In this document: one piece after another, positions 35,529 through 49,175 of the stretch
Numbering within the stretch: the first letter of the stretch is position 1
How the letters are laid out: each line of letters starts with the position of its first letter
DNA from: Cloeon dipterum
Lineage: Eukaryota > Arthropoda > Insecta > Ephemeroptera > Baetidae
Reading direction: 5' to 3'
DNA: 64,000 nt
Assembly: GCF_949628265.1 (NCBI RefSeq)
Contig: NC_088788.1
Coordinates: forward strand, 20,565,835 to 20,629,834
The notes under the pieces: model-generated
Databases searched by the model: none
Told to the model about the DNA's origin: nothing
What the model saw: the letters and a program-made list of their open reading frames with translations, nothing else
Position numbers and translations under genes: made by a program

Positions 35529-36819
35529 ATGAACCTACGATACAAGCTGATTCTGGTCGGGGTTTCTATTTTGATTATCTGGAGACTGCTTAGCCTAGCA
35601 CCTCGCCAACCAGCGATGGATCTTACAATTTTAGAACGAGAGGTGAACCCAATATTTTTTCTAAACTCTTTTTGTTGCTCTCATTGAATGGAGCCCGACC
35701 GAACGGAAATGGACACGAGTTCAATATTTATGTCGTACATAGTTATACATTATTTATTATTTTAAAATCATTCCTAAAATTACACGTCATCTCGTGCATG
35801 CTTCCTGCGTGACTTGTACATTACTGGAAGAGAACAAGTCATATTATGTGATACGAATAATTGTATTTTTAAGTGAGAGTAAACACCAAATAAATAATAA
35901 CACACTGGCTCTGTTCACGGGGAATTATTTTAATATATTTTCGCTCTTTATTCATGCGCACTAAAAATGTATTTCGACCATCTTTACAGGTTGGATCTAA
36001 AATCGACACTAGTTCTTCGACGTCTTCCTCCAAAGAAAAAGTTGCCGTTGCTGTGTTCTACGAAACTTTGTGTCCAGACTCAAGAGGTTTTTTCATCAAC
36101 CAGCTGCTTCCAACTTTGGAAAGAGCCCCTGATATTTTCAAAATCATTTTGGTACCATATGGGAAGGCTTCGGTAGTATTTCTCTAAATTATCCTCGCAT
36201 TTTAAATACCGAATTTGAACAGACTGTATCTCATGGGGATTCAGTCGAATTCACTTGCCAGCATGGTCCATTGGAATGCGAAGGCAATAAGGTCCATGCT
36301 TGCGCTACAAAACACGTCCGGGACCAGCTCACCCTGGTGCGATATGCCACCTGTATGATTAGTGACAATTTAGACCCTGAAGATGCTGGCAAAAAGGTTT
36401 GATACAATTTCATTCAGCGTGAATTAATGTTTATTAGTTTCTCTTTAGTGTGCGAGGTCATTAAATATTGACTGGGATCCGATTGTCGCTTGCTCGAGAG
36501 GGAGCGAAGGAAAACTATTGCTCGCCAAAATGGGCGAAGCAACTCATTCTTTAAATCCACCTGTCACCTTCATTCCCACGATTGCTGTAAATGAGGTATA
36601 ACTAAATTAATGTGAAGCTTATGCATATCTCAACTGTCGCAATCTATAGCGTTTGAGCAATCAAGCTTCACTACTTAAGAGATTGTTTGAAGAGTTGTGC
36701 ACTAGGTTCCAGGTTTGAAACAATATTTTTTTTTCTGCGCAAGAGTTCGTTTTTAATTTTTGCAGGTTGTTCCTGAGTCCTGCAAGGGAATATCAACAGT
36801 GGCGTTCCATCCCCTCTGA
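35529..36819 (+). CDS. GILT-family lysosomal thiol reductase-like protein
   Basis: Exons 35529-35642, 35990-36172, 36223-36396, 36449-36595, 36650-36712 and 36766-36819 all join in phase 0 (735 nt, 244 aa). Residues about 5-22 form a hydrophobic segment (signal peptide or signal anchor). The GILT signature is clear: CQHG at 111-114, then the EC...N...C spacing (CQHGPLECEGNKVHAC). The thioredoxin-like site reads CPDS (66-69), so the second cysteine of the CxxC pair is absent. GILT proteins reduce disulfides in lysosomes and are linked to immunity in insects. With one cysteine this paralogue may be a weaker or different enzyme. Invertebrate genomes usually hold several GILT copies, so no specific symbol is given. 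An AATAAA is seen at about 37,384, and another at about 37,466. Confidence 0.88.
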
Positions 36820-37544
36820 GTCGGGAACATGTTTCATATATTATGAGACTTTATGAGTGTTAGATATTTGAGCTTTGGTTAAATCTTTTAGCAGGCTGTG
36901 AAGAGAGCCATTGCTTGACGTTTTGTTGTTTATTTATTGGACAGATAACTTAATCAAATGTTATATTTGTTGCCCATTTCTGCTTGTAATCAAAATGACC
37001 ATTGCATTCCAAGTGTATTGCCAACTGTATCTTTGTTATATAATTTTCATCAATTGATGATTGTTACTACCAATTTTTATGATGGATTGTACTATATTTA
37101 TCTACAACATACTTATATGTGTCAAATTTTATATACAACTGTAGAAAAATGATGAGGTATCTTAAAATTGAATGTAAGACAAATTATTGGGAACTTGCAC
37201 TGTCTGAAACATAAACTTTGTACCCATTTTCTATTTTTATAAAAATTTAATTAGCATTAATATTTTCACGGTCAATTTTTTTGCATGGTTAATTTGTTTT
37301 TAATTTTTGTTAGCGAAGGATGTTTAGATAGTTTCAAAGATAATTCTTTCCTTAAATTTGTTCATTACTGCCTTTTTCCATACAAATAAACCAAAATATT
37401 GAAACTGATTTGTTAGGCACTTTTTGTTAACAGTTCTATAGTGAATCCGTGCGTCATATGTCGTAATAAAGTTCATGTCATGCTTTGTTACAAAAATATA
37501 TCGTTCATTTAACTACATACTTTTCTGTGCTAAAGGATTTTACT
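36820..37544. other. Intergenic / 3' UTR downstream of GILT
   Basis: About 0.7 kb of very AT-rich sequence. AATAAA hexamers near 37,384 and 37,466 could end the GILT mRNA. No gene is supported. Confidence 0.5.
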
Positions 37545-37885
37545 TTAAAGTTTGTAGCCCAGCTGGGTCAAAAAGATTTTCAAATCCAACTTCACAATTT
37601 TCTTGCTTGATATCCTCTCTGTTAAGCTTGCGTCAGATGAACGCGACTTCCTCTTCAACGCATCATTCTCATCAAATTTTTATAATATAAAACAGATAAA
37701 ACACTTACATACAGTCTTTTATATTCGATATGGCTGTAATAAAGATGATTAATGATTAATATAGATACGTACACCTCTGAATTGTGGTAATCTGTAGGCT
37801 GTTCTTTCGTTAGTAGTACAGTCCTTTACTCTACAATGAGGCATCTTAAAATCTCCAATACCCACAGCTCTCAATCACACTGGAC
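37545..37885 (-). CDS. Possible small two-exon protein (about 64 aa), divergent from NAC alpha
   Basis: A minus-strand exon (37885-37773, acceptor TTTCAG) opens with ATG at 37844 and encodes MPHCRVKDCTTNERT followed by a short basic segment. It ends at a possible donor GGT|GTACGT in phase 0. A second exon (37667-37545) is open for 40 codons, Lys/Ser-rich, to TAA. An untranslated first exon with donor GCG|GTAAGG may end at 38125, placing the start head-to-head with NAC alpha. The C-x4-C start faintly recalls a THAP zinc finger, but the rest of that domain is absent. The second acceptor has a poor pyrimidine tract. I do not recognise the protein. Confidence 0.3.
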
Positions 37886-38124
37886 CTGAAATTCAATTAT
37901 TTGATTGTTTATTTTATAGTGAATGTTCTACAAAATTCTTCAAATCATACCAAATAAATAATATGTCTGTATTAAACTTGTTCTAAACAAGAGCAAGGAG
38001 TCACTCTTCACAAAAATACCCTTACCATGACATTCTCAATGATTTTAAAATTGGAAAATATACTAAGACCATCAGTTGTTTAAAATTTACCGCCGCGGAA
38101 GGAAGAAGGAAACTTGCGCCTTAC

Positions 38125-38240
38125 CGCCTAGCTCCGATGGTTGTGACGAAAGGAGTTCTTATAGCTTGGCACTCACACTCACCAACGTGAAAGAACCAAG
38201 CCTACGCCCTACCTCCCAGTAAGTGCTTCTGCTTGTTCTG
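38125..38240. promoter_or_regulatory. Probable bidirectional promoter upstream of NAC alpha
   Basis: The sequence turns GC-rich (CCGCGG at about 38,093, then 38,140-38,240) between a minus-strand donor (GTAAGG ending the exon at 38125) and pyrimidine-rich plus-strand start candidates (CTCCTCTCTCTACC near 38,242). Such C/T-rich starts are typical of translation-related genes. Inference only. Confidence 0.4.
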
Positions 38241-38241
38241 T

Positions 38242-40170
<1,929 letters not shown>

Positions 40171-40352
40171 TTTTCTTGGCCCACTGGAAACATCCTTTCT
40201 CACCTGAGGGATGCACCATAATTTCTGACCTAGAATGTAAAAATATGAGAACTGTTTGAGTTTGAATTGCAGTAATTGAAATGACTTTGCTTTCAACTCG
40301 CTATTTGCATACTAGGTGACATGTAAACCACTAAGTTCGCCTTGGTCATACT

Positions 40353-40358
40353 AATAAA
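40353..40358 (+). other. Polyadenylation signal of NAC alpha
   Basis: AATAAA about 180 bases after the NAC alpha stop codon. Confidence 0.6.
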
Positions 40359-41148
40359 ATACAGGCCAAATATGACTGGAAATTGCCCACACTGTAGCCA
40401 ACATCTTTCATTGCCAAAACCATTAAAAGATTGTCAGGTAATGATATTAACATCTTTAAGAAAAGTCTAAATTTTAAAGTGCAGCCCATTGCCTTATGAA
40501 TGGGTTAGAATGTCAATTTTTTCATAATTACTAGAACAGCTAAATATGAAATAAATAATTTAAAAAGATTTATTTTAAAAGCTCTTGAATGAGGAAAGGT
40601 TGAAGTTAAAGAGGTTAAAATTGTGGTAGCGGAAAAATTGAGCGTAGCGCAACAACCAAATGGGAATTTTCTTGCAAGAAAAGGGCAACAAATAAAACGG
40701 TTTTGTAGAGCGATGCGCAATTATGCCGCTGTCTTGAAATAGTATCTTGATTAATTGAAATATTAATTTACTGTAGATTATAAATACATGAAAGCTACAT
40801 AATTTGTTAATACGTTCAGCTTAAAACTTTTTGCACATTGAACTGTAATAAATCGCATTTCTATGTAATGGAAATTAATTTGAAAATCTTCGTTGAACGT
40901 AATTCATCAGTTCAATTTATCATTTCGCTGAACGCTTGCATTATTTGATGTGTGCTGTGCCATCTGGTGGCTAGCGCGGTAACCAAAGTAGTGAACTCGA
41001 AATCACAACAATCATAATCACACGTGCGTTTGCGTTCCTGGTTCCTGCCTAGATGATGAACAATTCACCGGTCGCTAAATTATATTTTATTTGATTAGCT
41101 AGCGACCGTAAATCTATTTGAGATCTTCGATTAGTGGTGAAATCTGCA
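40359..41148. other. Intergenic: NAC alpha to TBL3
   Basis: About 0.8 kb, AT-rich. The last 180 bases before the TBL3 start are more GC-balanced and should hold its promoter. The minus frame at 40,505-40,720 has no splice or domain support. Confidence 0.55.
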
Positions 41149-44100
41149 ATGGCAAGCCAGTTCAAGTTGTTGGAAAGGTGACTTGAATTTATATCACGCC
41201 TTTGGGATTTTTGTGGATGGTTGAAAATTGAATAATGATATTTTCAGCTTTGAAGTGCAGTCCCAGTACACGGCATTTTTTACTGGAAACCAAATAGCGG
41301 TGTGTATTTTTTTAATTTCCACTGTCACCACAAAAGAATAATAATGGTAATTGAAATGTTTTAGTGGACTCAAGATGGGAATCATATGCTGTGCCAGGAT
41401 GGTGCCAAAATTCACATGCTTGAGCTGGAGAGTGGAAAAGTTTTGTACTCGTTTGACAATTCTACTGGAGATTCTGATATAAAAGATGACCCCGTCACCG
41501 CTTTTTCTGTTTGCGAAGACGAGTTTGGCTCGTATCTGTTCGCTAGTTACAGAAGTGGTTTGATGATTAAATGGTGCCGGAAAGGTATGATCCTGATTTC
41601 ATCTTGAAACTGAAATGTTTAACTGGCTGTTTTTTTAGAGAATAAAATATTGCGTACCTGGAAATCGGTGCACAAAGGACCGGTGGCTCAAATTGCAGTT
41701 GATGAAGATTGCCTGTACCTGGCAACAGGGGGAAGTGATTCAAAAATTCGAGTTTGGGAGTTGGCAAACTTCAATTGCATTGCCAGTCTAAAAGGGTGCC
41801 AAGGTGTAACTAGGTATGTAAAGTTTAAGGAAATTTAAGTTGAATTTCAAAATTTTTATTTTCAGTGTTCTGAAGTTCCGCCCGAACTCGAACGAGGTAT
41901 TTGCGGCTGGCGACGACTGCAAAATTCGGAGCTGGTCTGTCAGCGATGGTGCAGAAAAATTGGTATTGGAGTCTCACTTCAGTCAGGTCACTGCCTTCGC
42001 TTTTTCTGAAAACCAGCTTATCAGGTATGAAAAGGGAGAAGACATTTTGGTGCTTAAGAGTTATATACTGTTGATATTTTAGTGCCGGTCGGGACGCTGT
42101 GATTTGCCTCTGGAATTTGGACAAAGGAACTATTTTGAAGACCATTCCAATTTTTGAAAGTATCGAAGGGCTAGTTTTGCTTCCAAATGACTGCATTTTA
42201 CCTGGAAACTACCACGTTGGATCCAACAGTGGACCCCATGTTGCTGTTGCAGGAGAGAAAGGTTTGTTTTAAAATAGTTTATTTGGATAGCATTCTTATT
42301 GGGTTTATTCTGTCAGGTGTTGTCAGAGTGTGGCAGGTGGAAAAAGCCAAAGAGGTTTATGTGCAGTCAGACTCGCAAATTTCGCCTTCCGCCGAGCCTG
42401 GTGGTTTGGCTGTGATTTCACTGATGCTGAATGGAAATACTCTTGCTATGGTTGGCGTTGAACACACAATCGTGCTACACTCTCTCAGTGACTTCAAATG
42501 CCAGCGCCTGGTAATTATATTTTATAGTCAATCATACTCTTATTCTCTCAATTAATTGAATTATATAGTTAACTGGCTACTGCGATGAAATCTTGGATAT
42601 CACCTTTTGTGGCAAGGATGACACGCATTTGGCCGTAGCGAGCAACAGCCCAGACATTAAGCTGTACAGAATGAAGGATATGCACTGCATCCTGCTCAAA
42701 GGCCATACCGACATTGTTCTGGCTCTCTGCGCAACTCCTTTGCAGCCAAATCTCCTGGCGTCTTCGGCAAAGGTGAGTACTTAACATTTTTTAAGATGTA
42801 ATACATTTTTTAAATATTTGTTAAATAATAAGTGCCTTCGTTTAAAGAGCTTCAGTTTTCAGTGGAAGGAAAGTTAATTGAATAATGTTAATTTGTTTTT
42901 ATCTTCAACAAACTTAGACATGCAACCGCTCAACTAAACATTGTGCTGTCTAGGGTAGAAAACCAGTGTCCAAATTCCAATAATATCGCCATTTATGGAT
43001 CTAAATAAGCTTATGATATGACATTATTGAAGAATAGATTGTTATAAATGTGGTTATAAAAAATAGCTTTCAATAAGACAAGAAAAATGGTTTTCTTTTT
43101 CTCTCACAATCAGCATTGATAGTCATATTGACGCAATGTTTATATGAAAATTATATTTTAATCCTTAAATTTACAGGACAATTCTGTGCGACTTTGGATA
43201 GTTGACGAAGAGCAAAGCACAGCGACTTGCGTTGCCTCTGGAATGATCCACATGAATTCTGTTGGTGCCATTGCTTTCAGCAGAACAACTGCGAATTGGT
43301 TGTATTCTGGCGCACAAGATAATTGCATCAAAGCGTGGGAAATTAAAAATTCCGGTAGGATCTTGAGCTGTATCATCCAATTTGATCTAACTTTAGAATT
43401 ACAGATGGACAATACACACTCTCATCTAAGCATTCTGTTATTGCCCATGATAAAGAAATCAACGGTCTGAGTGTTTCTCCTAATGACAAAATTGTTGCCT
43501 CTGCTAGCCAAGACAAAACTGCGAAGGTTAGTTTGTTCCTCAGATTTATTGAAAAAGATACTTCACATAATATGAAGCTGAGCGTAATATCAGTCGAATT
43601 GTTAATTCTCTAATGGAGAGTAAGCTGAAGATTGATGTTTGAGATATCAGATTTAACATAATCCTGTTTCATGGAAGTTGTTTTTCCCTGTGTTTTGGTG
43701 CACAAGTGCATGACAATTACTTTTAATTTTAGCTCTGGAATAGTGACTTGACACTAATTGGAACTCTTCGCGGACACAAAAGAGGGGTCTGGTGCGCCAG
43801 ATTTTCACCAGCTGACCAAGTTTTGGCGACAGGCTCTGCTGACTGCACTGTGCGACTTTGGAATTTAGCAGACCTGACTTGTATTAAGGTGAGCATAAAG
43901 TTATCCACCACACTGCTATCTAATCAACAACGCTCATTAGACTTTCGAAGGACATGACGCGTCGGTTTTGAAGCTGGAGTTTGTTGCAGCGGGGTTGCAA
44001 TTTTTGACCAGCTCAGGGGACGGTCTGCTCAAATTGTGGACGGTAAAAAACAGCGAGTGCTGTTTGACTCTAGATGGTCACGAAGGAAGAGTTTGGGCTT

Positions 44101-44881
44101 TGGCTGGTAAATTGCCTTCTTGTGAAGTGTCAATAATTTTTCAACATTTTTTCCAGTTCACTCCGACAAGGCTCATTTTGCGTCTGGAGGATCAGACTCA
44201 AAGTTTGTCATCTGGAAGGACACGACTGTTGAAAAACAGGAACAGGCCAGGAAGGAGATGGTGGAGAGGGTCGAACAGGACCAAACCCTGTCCAACCTTC
44301 TTCACAACAAGATGTATGACGCCGCTCTTGAGCTAGCTCTACAGCTCAACAGGCCGAACACTTCTCTCAAAATTATTCAGAGTAAGTTCATCTAGTGTGT
44401 CTCATATCTATTACAATTGAGTAATTCTTGATCATTAACTTTGTATAGCTTTGTCAGAGGACAAAAATATGCTGCGGGCATGTGTGGAAAAACTTTCACC
44501 AGAATTGCAGGAATCTTTGCTGCAACTGGCACTTAAGTGGAACACAAACACCAGGAATTGCAGCATGGCACAGGTATTCAATCAATTTTGTGAATTAAGA
44601 AACGTAATATTATGCATTGGTATTAAAAATTTAGATCATCAGTTTATTGGATCTAAATAGACTTATGTCAATTGAACAATTAATTTGAAGCTATAAATTT
44701 TTTTCAGTTGATCTTGGAATTTATGCTGACAGAAGGTTCCGTCCAGCTCAGCACGCAGGATCTAGCACACGCACTAGCCTACACTCAGAAGCACTTTCAA
44801 CGGCTTTCACAGCTACGTGCTGACCTTCATTTCTTAACGTACACGGCTGCGAGAATGACTTTAATGCCTGATGAAGCTTAA
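41149..44881 (+). CDS. TBL3: Transducin beta-like 3 / UTP13, SSU processome WD40 protein
   Basis: Fifteen exons: 41149-41177, 41248-41299, 41365-41584, 41639-41813, 41866-42024, 42083-42261, 42317-42510, 42569-42772, 43177-43354, 43405-43526, 43733-43888, 43941-44106, 44157-44381, 44449-44573, 44708-44881. All phases agree; 2,358 nt, 785 aa (human TBL3 808 aa). The protein has two WD40 propellers (about residues 10-650), with repeats such as LATGGSDSKIRVWE, LATGSADCTVRLWN and FASGGSDSKFVIWK, followed by the helical UTP13 C-terminal domain (about 660-785, with NLLHNKMYDAALELALQLNRP). UTP13 belongs to the UTP-B subcomplex that binds pre-rRNA in the nucleolus for 18S maturation. Its stop is 117 bases from the stop of MAD2 on the other strand, so the two 3' UTRs probably overlap. 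Confidence 0.95.
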
Positions 44882-44998
44882 CGTTATATTTTAGATTAAT
44901 ACGAAATTGTCAATTAAATTTCTGACACATAAAAATTTTCACATCTTGAGCAAAATGGAATGAATTTTAACTTCGTGGTGGTTGGCGGTTGTCACTTC

Positions 44999-46140
44999 TC
45001 ACAAGTTCAGTTTATAGCAAACAGCCGTTTCCACAGTGTGAACAGACGTGGAAAACGAACGCATCTTCAGCTCTTGGCAGTTGTCTATAAGCTTTGGTGC
45101 ACTCTCCTCCCAGCCCTCAGGCACATCGCAAGTTGTGTCAGTGTAGACTTGCAGGTCAAACGAGCCTATGTGAGAAGGAAAATAAATCAAAATACAGAGC
45201 ACTCTAAGATTTAACTTACAAGGGCAGTCCAGCAAGGGTAGGAATGTGACACATCCTGTGATTTGTCGGATAACATCTCGGATCTCACTCTGGATCACTT
45301 TTAGGTCTTTGTGTCCAACAATTTCGGCCTCACTAAATAGGAAAAATTTAGTATTTATAAAAGAAGCTCAACAGTACTCTTCAAATATAACTAACTTGTC
45401 TTGCTCGCTCCCTTTCTCAAGTTGAAGTTTGAAGTCCCAGCATTCTAAAACGTCTTTGGTGTCAGCATTGCAAATGACCATGGTGATTTTCTGAATTTTC
45501 TTAGAGGCAATCCATTCTACGAACAAATAAAAATTTACTTAATGCATTAAGCCTGGACACAAATTATGAATGAATTGCTACCTTTTGTTTGATCCAAGAC
45601 ATTTTGCAAGAACGACTTCACCTTATCATCAGCAGACTTCAAGATGGTAAGGCCATACTTTTGATCAGCGCTGAATGAGTCACTTGGGTAAATTCCTCGT
45701 TGGAAAAGAATGCTGTTTACACCATAATCTGTGAGGCGCAAAGAAATAAAAGTCACAAATTTTAACCAAATAAATTCAGGAATATTGTTACATATTTTTA
45801 ATACTTTGGATGGCACGAAAATACACGAAATTATGGTTTTATAGTAGATAATGTTCATAATGATAAGCATACGTTAAAAATACAATTATGGAAATATGTA
45901 CATATAATAATTCTACTTTGTAAATTTAATATTATATTAGATGTTTATCTATACTATTATGTGTGTACAAACACGGAAAAACGTACCAAATATTTTTGTT
46001 ATACATAATCATATTTTTAATTTCTCAATTAAAATTCTGGAATATGTAGTAGATAAATACCTACCTAGGAATTCAGAAATAATATCAGCAGATCCACGCA
46101 ATGTGATAGCGCTTTTGGTGTCTTGCTTAATACCTGCCAT
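44999..46140 (-). CDS. MAD2L1: MAD2, mitotic spindle assembly checkpoint protein
   Basis: Minus exons 46140-46065, 45728-45582, 45516-45396, 45332-45220 and 45165-44999 join in matching phases (624 nt, 207 aa; human 205 aa). It is a HORMA-domain protein over its full length. Family landmarks are ITLRGSADII, NSILFQRGIYP, QKYGLTIL, IRQITGCVTFLPLLDCPC, SFDLQVYTD, WEES and the C-terminal safety-belt strand region RSFSTSVHTVETAVCYKL. MAD2 binds MAD1 and CDC20 and inhibits the anaphase-promoting complex until kinetochores attach. Convergent with TBL3 and divergent from CDK2AP (626 bases between start codons). Confidence 0.95.
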
Positions 46141-46766
46141 TTTTTATATTATTACCTAAATTCTATAGTTCCTGGTCAAGTTTCACTTTATTAACAGCAA
46201 AAGCAGTGCCTGCCCGCGCTTTCGCAGACCAAGCTGCAGCCAAATCAGTCGCAAAGAGCAGGGTAGTTTAGACAGGAGGAAAGAGCTGCAACTAAAAAGC
46301 TTGACAAATTTAAACCAAAAATACTTGCACTTTTAATGGCTTTCATGATTTTGTAAAACTAAAACTTGAGTTTCAAAAGCTTAATTTCTTATTATATGCT
46401 GTAGTATTCTTGTGCTATTTTGAGTATTAACTTTTGGTTTATATTTTACTAAAATCTGAACCTCCTAACCACCTAATAATGACGCACGCGCATTGATAAA
46501 AATGATAGATTTAGCGGTTTCGGCTTGCTACGTCCAATCAGAAATGATAAATAGATTCATTAGCGACAGTGACAGTGAGCGTCATCATCTCAGCTGTAGC
46601 CAGCTGTAACTGTTTACCATTGGGAAGGTTGTGTTGGTAAATAAAATAAAAATAGCATTAATGTTGACCTATCTCATAAATTTATGATAACACAGGCTTA
46701 ATTTCCCGTAGAATTGACTACCTTGGAATCTCAATCTCGATCTCTGAGAAAGCGCGGCTCAAGAGA
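46141..46766. promoter_or_regulatory. Bidirectional promoter region, MAD2 / CDK2AP
   Basis: The two start codons face away from each other across 626 bases. On the plus side an untranslated first exon of CDK2AP may end at 46636 (TGTTG|GTAAAT) and resume after CACAG (46695) or CCGTAG (46711). GC-rich patches lie near 46,200-46,260 and 46,560-46,620. No element was identified by name. Confidence 0.5.
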
Positions 46767-47036
46767 ATGGAAGAAGAAATGATGGCAGAGCAGCGGGCCG
46801 CCGCTATTGCGGCTGGAGCGAACCCAGACATGTTCCCAATGCTACAACATCACCAGGCAGTGCCCCAATCAAAGTACGCACAGCTACTTTTAGTCATTGA
46901 GGAAATGGGCCTCGACATCCGCCCCTCATACGCCGGCAACAAGAGCTCTGCTGAGCGCCTCAAAAGAGGTCTAGTCCACGCCAGGATCCTCGTCCGGGAG
47001 TGTCTCATGGAGACCGAACGGAGCGCCCGACAGTGA
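46767..47036 (+). CDS. Cyclin-dependent kinase 2-associated protein (CDK2AP1/DOC-1 family)
   Basis: A single coding exon of 89 codons. The C-terminal 55 residues match the CDK2AP1/2 domain: [33 protein letters not shown] and [22 protein letters not shown]2AP proteins are subunits of the NuRD chromatin complex and associate with CDK2. The N-terminus is Ala/Met-rich and shorter than in human CDK2AP1 (115 aa). The first ATG after the probable splice acceptor is used as start. Insects generally have one member, so CDK2AP1 versus CDK2AP2 is not decided. Confidence 0.9.
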   Translation: MEEEMMAEQRAAAIAAGANPDMFPMLQHHQAVPQSKYAQLLLVIEEMGLDIRPSYAGNKSSAERLKRGLVHARILVRECLMETERSARQ

Positions 47037-47682
47037 TGAAATTCGAACCAATTTAGTTCTGTTCCTTTGAAATCTCACGACTTCTGTGTTATATTTATGG
47101 TAAACTTTCATATCTCGATCACTTTCCAAACTCGTTTGAACAGTTATCAAATTTCCTGAATTTTTGAAATTGCATTTTAGTGTACCAAGTGAATTAATTG
47201 GATTTCCTTGTACTCTTATTATAAAATGCGGATATCCCTGATAATTATGCAGATTAAGTGAGCGAGAAAAGTGCAAGTTCTCCATCAGTCTGAAAATTTT
47301 GAATTTAACATAAATCTCGCATTTTAATGAAACCTTTTTACAAATAATATACTGCAATAGCCTGGACATTCCAGATAAGGTTTATTGAAAGTTTTTAAAA
47401 ATGATGTTCTTGTCAATCAATCATCACTACTTGAGAAGTTTCCAAATTTGTATGCTGCTTAAGCCACTTCAGCAGCGTGTATACTTAAAAATCCCAACAT
47501 TGTGATTCCTGAAAATTCGCTGTCTGTGGAGTGGAAATACATATTTTTTTACTTTCACAAAGATACCAAGGTTTTGTGATCATAGCGTTGTTTTGGTAAA
47601 TAAAACGTCACGATTTAAGTAGTAACAAACAAAATAGTTTCCATCACTTCGATTATCTTGCATTATAACAAAGAATTTGTGG
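47037..47682. other. Shared 3' region between CDK2AP and PEX2
   Basis: About 650 AT-rich bases between the stops of two converging genes. No gene is supported; the minus frame at 46,971-47,369 is an antisense shadow of CDK2AP. Confidence 0.55.
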
Positions 47683-49175
47683 TTAAATTATTAGTGGCCT
47701 GACTTTATTCTCAGCGAGAGCTCCACACAGAGGACACTGGAATGCTTTACTGGCAGCTAGGTTGCCCTGAAATAAAAAAAGCTGTTATAGCTCTAACTTT
47801 TCAAATATAATGAGAAGGATCATTTAGTCTCTTATGTTTCAATGAACTTTTAAATTGCATTATTGATTTGATATTTTTGGCGGTAGTCACCTTAACGCAA
47901 TAGGCACAAAACACATGTGAGCATCCGATGTGTTGAGGAAGGATTGGTTTCTCATTACAAACGGCGCAAGTTGACATTAGAGTCAGCTCCGGCGTGTCAA
48001 ACTCTCTAAGTTCAGACTTTGTTCGGAACAAGGACCTAACTTTGGCATACCATGCTCTGTAGTTAATGAGGGGAAGAACAAAGAGGAGAAGCTCCTGCAA
48101 GTTAAAAATTAGCACCGCATTGGTTACATATTAAATAAGTCCATACTATCAGGCTGTGCCACAAAAGTTCTCTGGTCATGTAGGAATAGCCTACGTTTCG
48201 GTTGTGCTGCTCTGAGGCTGGTGTCGGTGGCATTCGAAGAACACGCTCCGCCAACCCAGGATACTGGCCTTCAGTTAGAAAAATAACACGATTGGCTAAA
48301 TTTGCTATCCTGAAGAGTGTGTCTGCAGTTCGAAAAACCTGCTCTACCTGAAATAAGATTTTCTATTCAAGTAAAAGCACGTTTCAAACTTTTAATTGAA
48401 TTACCACATGGAAATTGCTTTCATCAATCAGTACTTTGGCCACGGTGCGTGTTCTTGAAATCACATATTTCCCTCCAATGACTAAAGCTGCCAGTAATAT
48501 TCGTTTCCTGCTGCTGCTATTGTAGTACTTTAAGTCTAGCAAAGACTGGCCAAATGTTGCTCCTTTATCGTAGACAGAGAGCTGGCAAATTGATAATTAA
48601 TAAACCATATAAAGTCAGGTTATTTTAAGGTATAATAATTCTAATTGGCAGATTACAAATTAATTTAAAAAAATTAGTAGCAATTTCAGTAGGATAAGTC
48701 ACTGTGCGAAGAGATCCGACATGTTCTTGAAATTTTTTCCACACAACATGTAGCACAATAAATACTTACTTTCCAAACAAGCAAACTTAAAAGGGCATCA
48801 ATCTCCGGTTCATATCTCGTCAATGCATAAGGCTGCAATAATAAAACAGTATTACATTTTTATATAGTGTTCGGGAACCGCTACAGTGCCGAGAGTGCGA
48901 CAAAGATAGGAAAATAAATTATTTTTAAGTTCAAACAAACCTACCGCAGTTGACCGCAATATCTCTTCAACCTCCAGCTTTAAAACAGAGTTGATTTCTT
49001 TATCTAAAGAGGCAGAATCGAGCTGAAAATTATGGATGCATATTAACATTTTAGCGTTTTTATCCCTAGTTAAAAATATTAATTGAAAAGTGTTTGATGT
49101 TAAAAGTTAAAACATCAAATTTGATTTGGACACCTGCGTTATCCGAGGGACGTGCTTTCTCTTCGGTGCAGTCAT
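47683..49175 (-). CDS. PEX2: Peroxin-2, RING-type peroxisomal ubiquitin ligase
   Basis: Minus exons 49175-49134, 49022-48945, 48832-48770, 48581-48405, 48347-48147, 48094-47891 and 47766-47683 all join in phase 0 (849 nt, 282 aa; human 305 aa). The N-terminal two thirds is the Pex2/Pex12 domain with hydrophobic segments (around residues 90-105 and 185-200). The C-terminus is a C3HC4-type RING: CAVCNEKPI, then IGCSHVFCAYCVK and FQCPLCG, split by the last intron. PEX2, PEX10 and PEX12 form the membrane channel and ligase that ubiquitinates and recycles the PEX5 receptor. The start is the ATG at 49175, immediately before a Lys/Arg-rich segment. Confidence 0.93.
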
